This document shows, piece by piece, positions 50,726 to 62,600 of a stretch of 64,000 nucleotides of DNA. Every line of letters starts with the position of its first letter. Position 1 is the stretch's first letter. A program made the translations under genes and the position numbers. Origin of the DNA: Azadirachta indica (Eukaryota > Streptophyta > Magnoliopsida > Sapindales > Meliaceae); the NCBI GenBank assembly GCA_022749755.1, contig CM040452.1, positions 2,932,350-2,996,349 of the forward strand. The letters are read 5' to 3'. Below the pieces are notes generated by a model. That model had not been told where the DNA came from. It searched no databases and saw only the letters and a list, made by a program, of their open reading frames with translations.

Positions 50726-53384
50726 ATCTAATTTGATATCTTCTTTCATAACAATTTAAAAATCTAATTTGGTATTTTTAAGTGTTGATCAGTGCTGCCA
50801 CTAAACTCTAACAAAGCTGGCCATTCAACCCAATTATCGTTGTATCCCAAAACTTGTCGAAATTACATCATCCTTTGATTTTTACAATTGATGGGCAGTG
50901 TCCAATTCTCAAATTTTAAGGGCCAGAATGTAAGGTGAAAATTCATGTTATCATGTCATATTCGAGTTACATCATTAGCGGGTGTAACAAAATTTTGAGT
51001 TAACGGAACCCAATTCATTTACTAATTGTATCTAAAATCTAAATACTAATATGACCCATTTATTAAATGGGTGACGTGACACAATAAAATTACACAATGT
51101 AAATAAAAAAGTAATATTTATGTTGTGACATGATATGCTATAGTTAGACACGTGTAATAAGAAAATTCTAAATAAGTATTATGACATGATTTAATACCAC
51201 ATTATAGTCACAATATATTAATGTATTTAGTTATAGATATAGTTTGTTTAGTTTTAATCTATAAAATAAAATTTTAGACTTTTAAGTTTTCATATAAATT
51301 GCAATAGTATTCCTATATTTTTATTATTTATAAGTATGAAATAATAATATAATATGTATAGATAAATCTTAAATAGGTTTTCAATGGATTTGTGTCATAA
51401 ACGAATAGACAATATAATTATTTCTTTAACTAATTATCTATTAAATGAAGTTTGGATGTGAATACAATATGATTGTTAAATGGATGATATGAATAAGATA
51501 CGACTATTATTAATTGTCATTCCTAATATAATGCAAATTATCCTTAGACCTAATTGCTAACTTTAAAAGAATTTAGACATACAAATATATTTCTTTAGTT
51601 ATTTGTGTTAACTTTATTAGTCATTAAAATGTCTAATAATATGGGTGAAGCATCCAAAGTGTCATTTTAGTTAATATATAATTATGTGCTAACAAAAAAA
51701 TCACCGTTAATACTAATTAAGATTGATAAATTCATTTGAAATAAATTATCAAATAAACAGATAACCACTTATATTCTTAATTGAAATTGGCTAGATTTAG
51801 CTTTACCAAAAGCATTCTAACTTGGTAATTTTATTGGTAGTGATATTTGATGTAATAATGTCTATTTATTAATATGCCATATTAAAATTTTTTAACTTAT
51901 AATATTTTAATATGGTGACAACTTTAATTCTTAATTAAAATTAAAATTTTTTTTTCATATTCTTTTGATAAAAAAATTTAAACAAAACAAAAACATTTAG
52001 TGTTTATTTACGCGTTGTATTTTTTTAAATATTTGCATCGCACCAAAAGATTTGCTAACAAATTTTGTGATAAAAAAAACATAAAATTTATTTCTTTCTT
52101 AATATATAGTTTTCTTCTTTCACCATTTTGTATTACAAATATAAAAAATTATATTATAATTTAGGAAATGATTTAAGGATAGTAAAAAAATAGTTATGTG
52201 CAATAATAGACTCATTTAGAACTTGACTAAAATTCTATTTTAATAAATTTTTATGCATAAACTTTTATTTATTAAAATTAGGGTAATAGATAAATCGGAT
52301 TATGACTATATTAGGAAGTTAATTAAATTTTCTTCTAGATGAACAATAATTGCTTTTAATTTCAAATATTTATAAATACAATATTTTGTTTGTTTAGCAT
52401 AATTTTCTTTACAATGTTTTCAAATTAATTAAATTCAAAATATTAATTGGTATTATTGCATTTAAAAGATTAATTAGGAGAATTTACGAGTGTAGTGATT
52501 TTGGTAACTATGAACCATCCTTTATATTGAGTACCACCTTTTTAATTCAAGCTCATTTTGTATGTCAACAAATTAAACTCAACCCCACAAGACTCTCTTT
52601 TAACTTCACTTTTTACACATAATAAACATCGACTGCAAGTGGAGTTTATGTTACTATGCTTAAACTTCTGTATTCTTGACCACGTTATTTGATTAGCAAT
52701 AATTTGTTTATCGTGATTCATCAATTAATATAATCAAATTATTTTTATTTGTTTCAATCTTTTGCAGTAAGAATACTAGCGCCACATATTCCAAAATTTT
52801 TTGTAAGTCTTACAAATTTGGATTCGAAGACAATTATAAAAATTATGAAATAAAACATGCTACAATAGCTATTTAATTAATTTATTTTAATTTTCTCTAA
52901 TATTTCAGAGTGACCTTTTAGTAAAATTAAACAAATTTTAAGGGGAGTTAAAATTATTAAAGTGAGCAGTTTCTATGGAATATTTTCATTCGCATTCTAT
53001 GTTTGTATGAAATGCATGACAAAATGAAAATTCACCTACCTAAATGTGAAAAAAATTAATGACAAATAACATGTAAATGCTGTCTAAATATTTATCTTAA
53101 TGATAATTGGGTCCTCAATATTTTAAATATCATTTTTTTTTTTGTTACTATAATAATTTTTTCTCTTTCTATTTATACTATAATTCAAACCGATATGGTT
53201 TTAACTCTTTTTTTTCTTTTTTTTTTGAATTTTTTTAATTTCTCTTTCATGCCTCCTGGAAAAACATAACACTTAGTAAAGATCAGTCAAAGTAACGAAT
53301 TAAAAGAAATAGAATAAGACTTGTTAAAAGATATTATAAATATGTTTCAAATTTTTTCTAATTTAAGACCATAATTTTTTGGCC
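50726..53384 (+). repeat. Array sequence, last A/B-like half-units
   Basis: 50800-51110 aligns with 54600-54850 (shared 'ttattaaatggxtga', 'ggccagaatgtaagg' compared with 'ggctagaatgtagga'). Further on, the landmarks 'aaagcattctaacttggtaa' (51808), a degenerate 'tttagaacttga' opening (52214), 'gtgattcatcaattaat' (52715) and 'ttcattcgcattctatg' (52985) follow in the usual order. Confidence 0.5.
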
Positions 53385-55200
53385 ACATATAGTTATCAAA
53401 TAATAAGCTCTTAAATTTACAAGATTTAGGAGAAGAAAATTACATTTTTGTCTTAAATAATTGTACTGTTAGTAGTCTAACTGATTTAGCTTTTACTCTG
53501 AAAATAACATATCAAGTGACAATTTTTTTTTTAATTTGTATTTGTGCATGGAGTGAAGTGGGATTTGCTGCGTGAAAACTAAAAGGAAAAAGAAAAAAAT
53601 GTACCGTCACTCAAAAATTATAAAAAAAATTCAAAATATTAATGATAACAATTTTATATAACTGACAAACAGCATTCACATGAAAAAAGATAATTATATG
53701 TGCAATCTATTGTAATTTATACATGTCAATTAAATCTTAATTAACTAATGTGTTTTCTACAAATAATCAGACCCAAAACATTTGATATATAGTAAATACA
53801 TAGAAAAGATTTGAGAAAAGGAAATTCCTTAGAATTAAAGAACATAAAATGGCTATGTATTACATGAAATTGGATTTTGTAAGCTTGTTTTACATCTCTG
53901 ATTTTACTACCGCTTTTTCATTAATTGATTCCATTTAACTTTAATATTAAATTAAATTAATACTTATACACAGTTGTCTTTACATATTTTAAATTATTTT
54001 TCTTTAATAACGTGTAATTAGATTAAATTAAGATTCATAAATATTATTTTGCTAAATAAAAATTAAAGTAAAACTTGTATCTTATATATAGTTACCTTGG
54101 AAAATAAAAAATTACTTTAATTATTATGGCATGTGAATACTAAAATTGAAACATCATGATTTTTCATTCTCTGTTATTGAACAACTTAATTTTACTATTT
54201 TCAACTTCTCTATATTGAACAAATTAATTTTACTATATTCATATTCTCTGTATTGAACAAACTATCTTCTTCGATCTTCTATAGTATTGAACAAATGAAT
54301 TCTTAAGATTATCATCATCTTAACTTTTTCAGGTTCTATCATACCATTTATTAAAAAAGTTACTAAGCAAAATAATAGTATAAAAATTTTAACTGTTAAT
54401 TTTACATCTCAAAAAATTGTGAGGATAAATTTTAAATAAATAATTTTTATAAAAAATAATATATATTTTATCTGAATATAAATAGGAGGGACTTTGTTTA
54501 AAAATAATTTATAAGACTCTAATACAAAATTTTCAACTTAGAGCATTAAGAAAAATAAAATTAATGAAAATCTAATATTGAAATGAAATAATATGTGAAA
54601 ATCTAAAAAATCGTTGGAATCTCATCACCCTCTTATTTTTACCATTGAAGGACAATCTGTTGTATTGTCAATTTTTAGAGGCTAGAATGTAGGAATGACA
54701 ATTTATATTAGTATATTGTATTCTTGTGGTATCATTAGTAAATATAATCAAATTTTAAATCACACAAATTTGACACTTATTTATCAATTATATAAAAAAA
54801 GTATGGATATGATTTATTTATTAAATGGATGAGATGATAACACATGATTAAACACAATTAATAAACAAATTATGAATTGGTGCTATAACACAATTTGACA
54901 CAATTTGAATAGATAGAATTAAGCTATTTAGACACAAATTTAATTCATTTAGCTTCAATACGCTGAAATAAAAATTCAAACTTCTAAATTTTCATACAAG
55001 GTACAATAATATTCCTATATTTTTAATATTTTACAAATATAAAGATATAATATAATTTTTTTTTATGGGTCTTAAATTGATTCATGCATAAACGACATGA
55101 TTATTTATTTAACAAATTGATGTGTTAAAGTGTTTAAACACAAATACAACATAATTAGTCAATGAGTGACACAAAATAAATTTGTATTTCACAACCTCAA
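53385..55200 (+). repeat. Second repeat type of the array, copy 2
   Basis: Counterpart of 47540-49080 followed directly by a counterpart of 50800-51110, so the array here lacks the 49.1-50.8 kb sequence. An internal short repeat around 'tattgaacaaa' occurs three times at 54175-54300. Confidence 0.55.
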
Positions 55201-55976
55201 ATTTTTTGAGAGAAAATTTATCTCCATTATACAGTTGAGAGTTAAATCTATGAGGTAACAACCACCCTTGTTAAATAGTGATTGCAAAAGTGGTTGGCAA
55301 CTACTACCTCAAATGTTAGAACCTTAAATAAACCACCTCTAGAGTTACTAAATACCTTAACCAATTTGAGAAACTTATTTTACGATCTAATATTAGGAAG
55401 AAACCTCAGTTAACATTACATAGACTTATTAATAATGTCATAATAGTCTATTTATTAAGAAACAAGTTAGTACAAAATTTGTATGTTCTACCTCTGTCAA
55501 ACAAAAAAAAGAGTAGTTCTATTCCTTCCCAAAATTTTCCAGCTTACTTTCCAAGTGATGTCTTAAATGATATGACATTTAATCAGCTGAGGATGAATCT
55601 TCATAATTTTCAAAAGAGATGGAAATTTAGAAGAACAAGAGTTGAGATGAACAGGATTTCTTAAAACAGAGATATCCTCCAAGAGATGAAGAGAGCAATA
55701 ATGGCATTTGCCATGGTTACCTATTGACCAATGAGCAGCAGCTTATACTATTTATACTGCAGAAAGCAGTTGCAAGACACCATAAGAATGATTCCCTTAT
55801 ACATGTGATCTGGTATCATATGTGGTATCAGCAGAAGAAAATTCTCTCAATTATTCTAAGAATTGATTGATAATGAATTAATTATACAGCAGAGATATAC
55901 AAATTCTTATCACAGGAAAAATGATAACAAAAATTATCTGGGAACTCGAGTTACAATATAGCGTCCTTTCTCGAGA
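55201..55976. other. 3' flank of the apyrase gene
   Basis: Includes the probable 3' UTR of the minus-strand apyrase gene. No other gene is supported. Confidence 0.4.
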
Positions 55977-58900
55977 TCATATATTGTTTTCAATTGTGGT
56001 TTCCGCCATTGCAGTACAAAAAATTGCAGCAAGTATAGCTATTAAAAGAAAAGCAAACAATGAGAAGTATGTAACTGACTCATTTCCTACTATCCGATCC
56101 TGGTTCTTGTGCTCCAGCTTAGGTGGCTGCTGCATCGATTGGAAGATGAAAGCTCCGAGACTCCAGTCAAGTGGAGAGCTTTCAGTTTGATTTACGAATC
56201 CAATTCTGCAAACAGATGTTTGAGATAAGAATTTGATCGGAGATAATCTGACAAATGATATTGCAATGCATATTGAATTTCAAATAATGCTTGCTGAAGA
56301 CATAACTTTTTCAAGTTCTACCTCTGACCCTACTGCCACAAGATCAAAGTTCTTGGCCATGGAATACTTTGATAAGTGTGCAAGTGCAAAGAAGCAGAAT
56401 ATTCACAAAGGAAAAAACCTAATATGCTTTGACATGGAATAGATTTTTGCAAGAAAAGGAAAAAGTTGTATGTAAGAAATGTAAATTTCCTACAACATTT
56501 ACATTCTGATGCAATGAGATAATCAGATGACCAAATGACTGAATATAAGGTTTAGACTGTCTAATAGATTTGCTATTTAGATTTGAGGCTTTACTATAAG
56601 ATTTCAAATCTAGATTGCCTACAAACTTTTTAAACATTATGAACTAATCATTGAATGACTAAAGGTACACAGCCAGTTAAAAAAAAAGGGACAAAGTTCA
56701 TTTTGTTAGCTCCTTTGGCAGTCTGTTCCTACCGAGTTGAAGGGGATTTCTTTCTTTTTTATTCATCATAATTGGGAAGCTGCTGACAAGATGATGTTTC
56801 TATTTTGGGTTGCTTTTCTTCCTAGTAGTCCTTCTTTTGCGGACTATTGCTCCCCCCTTTTGTAATTTCATTAATTAGATGATGTAGCTCGCTTCATATA
56901 TATAAATATAGGCAACGGATAAGCAACTCATTTACATAATTTCTTACACCATTTGTAAATTATTGGATTTAGGTACTTTTAACAGTCGAGAATAAATCTA
57001 ACATATGTAATTAATATATAATAAATACACCTTAATTAATGTACATATGAGATGCAATCTCAACCATTGAAAGTGCCTAAACAAACATCTACAAATAATG
57101 TAAGAAAATGTGCAACAAATAAAAAGTCATTGATCCTTGCCTCATTTATATATAAGAAAGGGTGAAATAGTCAGCAGATATAACAACAAATAAACAAAAA
57201 ATGGACTATCGGTGAGATAGAACCTGAATTCACAACGAACACAGAAGAAAAATCTGTCATGTGTACTTAGCCACAATGACAGCAAAAATACCTTTTATCA
57301 TGCATAGGAATTCCAAGACTGTCATGCAATAGTGCCACTGTGTATGCCGAAAAGAAGCAATATCTCAACAAATCCAAATCATCAACATCACGATGTTGAT
57401 TTTTCAGTTTATTCCAATCATTGTTGCAGTAATGTCGCCCAAATACCTCCAATTCAGATAAAGAAGCCCTAGAAGCCAGCCCAAATAACTGTAGAAGGTT
57501 GAATAATGGACATTAAGAATGTAGATTAACAACCATAAGGAAACAAAAAGTCGAGCTATGAAATCCATAATGCACTAAAAGACAAATCAATACATGAAAG
57601 CGAGTGTGGAGTGTTCATGCAATGAATCGAAGCATGTTTAGGTGTTGCAATTATTTTTCCTTTATTAAATCAATGAAAAAGTTGCTTCATTGTTGACATA
57701 TATAGTCATTCCCTTTTTTTTTTTAAAAGAAGTAAAAATGTTGACTTACAGAATCATTGATACACTAGGCAACCAAATAATTCCAGAAAGAGAATTCAGT
57801 TGCATAAGATGGTCTTTCTATTTTCATTTCTCAAGCATTTAATTCAGAGGTCCGTAAGCTTGCTTGTAAACATGTTTACACATGAGAGACTGCAACCATA
57901 TATTAAGACTCCACAACCAGGCAGGAGTCTTAATAAAAAGTGCGCACCAGAGCTGCAAAGCTCTGTATTTACTATTTAGACTTATGCCCTCAGCTACCAC
58001 ATAAACAATTTACATTTGGCACTCATGTGAATACATGTAAATTTAAATTGGCTTGTGGTCTTCTACTGGCTATCCAAATATTTAAAATTCAAACAAAGAT
58101 TCTTCTTTCTGTTACTGGAGTCAAGGTTTTGTTCTTTGAAACTATGCAAAAGTCTTCATAATCTTAAGAGTTTTAAATCTCAGGATTCCTGAGATAATCA
58201 CCAGTGTAAGCAAAGCTTTTCAACTGCCAATCATATACCCAACTGTTTCAAGGTACTCCTTTGTGTTTCAAACTTTTAAATCACATTCAGGATAGAGACT
58301 CACTGCATGATAATGACCTAACTATGTCTAATCTCATAGCAAAAATAGCTCATTGCAAGGACTAAAAATGTAGTAAGCAGAGCTTTTCAACTGCCAACCA
58401 TATAGCCAACTGTTTCAAGGTACTCCTTTGTGTTTCAAACTTTTAAATTGTTGTGTGCAAGACATTCAGGTTAGAGAGTTGCTGCATGACAATGACCTAA
58501 CTATGTCTAATCTCATAGCAAAAATATAGCCCATTGCAACAATTAAAAATGTAAATGAATTTTTAATCATTAACTTCCAGCATATTTTATAGGTTACTTA
58601 CCTCAGAAGTATAGAAGAAATTATCTGGTGAACCAGGCTTGCCTTCAATCTCCGAGAAGAAAGATGAGAGAATTTGACAAGGGGCTCGCAAGCAATTATC
58701 TGAACAGGTAATGAAAAAGTCCAACTAAATACAGTTTTCTATAATAGATCAGAAAGATGTTTTTCTGACATAGAGAATTATGAAAAGAAGAAAGACTACA
58801 AAATTACACTTTATATAATTTTAAAATCTAACATTAAAACTGAAAAGAGATGCATTCACATAGAGCAATAACTGTGATGCCATCTAACTATCTAACATTC

Positions 58901-59652
58901 AAGTTTCAGGTTAAAATGTTTATAACCAATCAGTTATGTTCTTTCTCTAAGAATGTCAATATTTTCCACAACACCAACATGTCCACCATGAATTGAAACA
59001 TCCATAGTGAGATCATATTTATTTATAGTTAATCACAATCTTGATTGAGTTGGACATTCGTCATTAAGATTGCAGTACTATTGATGTATAACATTATAGA
59101 CAGGTGAATATATCAACCGTTTGAATAGCTGACTCTAAATTGATATACGAGCATATGAGAAGCATTTATAAATCATAATGAGCTCAATAGTTGAAAATTG
59201 CCCCTATTAATGTTGTTCTTGTTATTACAAAAGACGATTACTCTCAATGCTGGGAGGGTAATGTACTCGTTTTAACTCTAGCAATTTTGACTTACCAATG
59301 AGTGAGGTCTTTGAGATCAACATCTTGGTAATTGAGTCACAAGAGTTAGTAGTATGGGATAACCCATTCTGAATTACTATTTAGCGTAAAAGTTCTCTTT
59401 GCTTGATTAAAGGTCAATCAAAGACCAATGACTTGGTAGCTTAAGTTCATCTGGTTCTAAACTGCAATGCAAATCAAAGAAATTGAGTTCCATCGACGTA
59501 AACTCAACTGAAATCTAACATGAACCAAATTTTTGGGCGGCAATAACCACTACTTAGGTTTTGTGAAGTTTTCTCCACTCTAAGGTTTCGCGGTTAATTT
59601 GGCAAAGAGATTTAGTTTTTTTATTTTTTGTTTTTCAATTAAAAGCCTGCAT

Positions 59653-59690
<38 letters not shown>

Positions 59691-62600
59691 TACATATAGT
59701 TGTGCTCAAGTCTGGTCGTCCAGATTGAATTAAAATCCAGACCTGTGCTTATAGCTATCAGATGCACTCAACGGCAGTATGTATCTAAAAGATTTGACAA
59801 ATAAAATTCTCTCTCTTTATTTCATCTCTCGATTTTCTCTCCACATTAAAATAAATTTCTCTCAAGCTTTCCTATTGTTTTTACGCAAAATTTTCATTTT
59901 AGAAATGACCACTCAAACAATCATTTTAAAACTAAGGATAGAAATCAATCTCTACTTTTAGGAATTTCCCTCTTTAGATAATCCTAAATGATGAAAACAT
60001 ATCTATCATTTGTAAAATCGTGTTGTTCGAATCTATGTTCTAACCTTTTCCATATGACGATAGGCTCCGCATAATTTTTTTAACAATAAGCTTAAAGCGA
60101 AACATATTCATATCATGATAAAGAGAAATGGTGCAGAGAGAAAATTGAAAAATTACTCAACATACCCATCAAATTCCATTGGTTATATGTATGGGTTTTC
60201 TAAAGATGGTGAGCAAAAATTTTCAGGGCAGGAGAAAAATATTAAAGAGGGAGAGTTCATCTACAGTTGAAAGAGAGAGAGCATTAGAAGAGGGAGAAAA
60301 GGATTAAGTGAAAGGTATATAATATATTAAGACAATATTTTCACAATATTTTCTTTTAATAATTTTTTAAAGTTACATGCTTACAGCTGTTGGATGCAGC
60401 CAACAGATGTAAGCATCAGGTCTCGATTTTGATTCAATCCAGAACAACCAAACTTGAGCATAACTGTGTGTGTGTGTGTGTTTGTTGGGCTAAAATACAA
60501 AAAGAATTCATTAGGAAAAACAAACTTTACAAAAGGAGGCAACAGGTTGTTGGGGCAAAAATGGACAACCTTGAACCATATAGTAGAACTTAAGTCTTTG
60601 ACAAAATCCTTTGAGACAATTGCCAAATATTTTCTTACAACCCTACCCATGACCAGCCCGTTCTCACCCACTATATTTATTTCAACCCAAACAATGCAAA
60701 TTTTGTATAGATAAAATAATATTTACAGTCAAAAATCAAGTCTCTTCTGCAAGCTACAAAATCTATGTAAGCTCCAGCATGTGAAACTCCAATCTCTTCT
60801 ACAAGCCTAAAACTCCAATCTCTTCTACAATCACCCAGGGTTACTAGAAAGCTTGTGGAAGACACTCCATTATTCAGGTGTTTCAACTGAAGACGTTGCC
60901 ACCACCAAATCATTTGTAATTCCATTTAAAGATATTTCAGGAAATACTCCATCACCACTGGAAGCAGTCAATTTAACTATAATGTCCCAAATATAACTGA
61001 CTTTGCCCTAAAATACTCCTTAAGCCACCAAAATTAACCTGAAATGCAACCTGATCCAGAGTCTCACAAAACCCAGCCAGGAAATACTAAATGGTGACAA
61101 TGCATAGGCAAAGCAAACTAATAACATATGAACTTACAGAGCTATTACTATTCTTTTAAAAAGTAAGTTTTCCTTAATTACCACAAATAATCAAAAAGTC
61201 TCTGTTACCAAATGATCTGCATATTACTTCTCTGACACCAAAAAGGTTCAAAGAAGGGATATGAGTATATATCTAAGTGACATCAAATATATCACATAAG
61301 TTCTTCCTATTAGAAAGTTCCTTTCAATATCTCTCTTAAGCATAATGTTTCCCAAGCTTTATATTTACTTTTTCTTTCTTGTAGGTGCCAGATATAAGAT
61401 TGAAAAAAGTCAAAAGATTAAATAAATTACTTGATCTCAGCTACAATAAAAGAGATCAACTAGCAGATGGTACTTGCCTCCCTAGTAAGCATTGGTCAAA
61501 TAAAATCAACGGCAGAAAAAAAAAAAGATAATAGCATGTGGTACCTTGTCTTCTCTTCAACAATGCCAAAGCCTCAAATCTGCAAGCAGAAAAGTTGCCA
61601 GCAGGACGAGACATAAGAAGTTTCAAATTGCTCATATCGGATGTTAGCTCGTAGCCTTTGGGGATGCAAGGATTATCAATGATTCCCCGGCCAGAACTTG
61701 AAACTGCATAAAATCAACGGTATTTCAATCAAATAGTTAGATCTAGAACAGGAGGCATGCATGCCATCTAAATGTTGACAAGATGTGGACTTATGGATGC
61801 ATCACATTCGACAACCAGGATATATTTATTTTTTAACATCCAAAATTTAGCAATTTACACCTAGTAGAAATCAAGATAGTCAAACTATCAACTCAGCGTG
61901 AAGTCACTTCACCTAAACAAACAAATTACCACCAACATTGGGCCCCATGTATGTATTGGCAAACATGAGCAGCAAGTTCAAGCAATAGAAACAACTAAAA
62001 GTTTGCCTGAATATCTCAAAGAACCCAATTAATGAACTACTGTACCAAACAACGTACTGAAACCTCAGACAATGTGTTAACCAAACCATCCAAACTAAAA
62101 TATTTTGTATTTTAACAATTCCCACCCCCTAATACATTTGAATAATGTGGACACAGCAGTTCATGTTCTGCTGGCCATAATTCATTGAAAGCTTGCCTCA
62201 TCCCATCTTTCAACAGTCACTACATGAAGAGAGACAATGAAATTAGAAAATAGATATTGTGACAAGGATTTCAATATTTGGATCACTAAGCCATGCCTTC
62301 CCTTTAAGTTGTTCAATATGGTTTACTAAATTCAGGATCTAGATTTCTGGTGTACATCATCTCCACCACCCAGTTTATGGTAAACATAAGTCATTCAGAA
62401 GACACAGAGGACAATGGTGCAGCTGCATTGACTTTCGAATTGGAAAACAGTACAACTACAGCAAGATAGCTAAAAGAAAATCAGTCAACAAACTATATGA
62501 TATGAAGCATCACCTCTACCTAGCAAACTTCACATCCATTGCACCTTTCTGTGGAATCAAATAGCAAGCAGCCATCTATGACTGTCCAGTCTTTATTTTT

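Larger units (their letters stand above)
30240..55200. repeat. Decayed tandem array of ~2 kb half-units in ~4 kb dimers
   Basis: Several landmarks recur in the same order and orientation. 'GGCTATTAxCA' followed by 'TTTAGAACT' lies at 30319, 32200, 34016, 36061, 38729, 41099 and, degenerate, 52200. 'TTCATTCATATTCTATG' lies at 31000, 33022, 34760, 36908, 39579, 39658, 46698, 49779 and 52985. 'TAGCTTGxTxATTTTATGGG' lies at 31833, 35698, 40508 and 51812, i.e. in alternate half-units only. 'CAATTAACAGGTGCATG' lies near 33705, 38411 and 46075. The alternation shows dimeric, higher-order organisation. Units are about 70-85% alike by eye. The array is broken by a retroelement relic, a small gene and an inverted-repeat transposon between 41.8 and 45.86 kb. 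No ancestral coding sequence is legible. Confidence 0.75.

Noticed and set aside
60390..60714. Overlapping short frames around the (TG)n run
   Set aside because: Created by the microsatellite and the right inverted repeat of the foldback element inside an intron.
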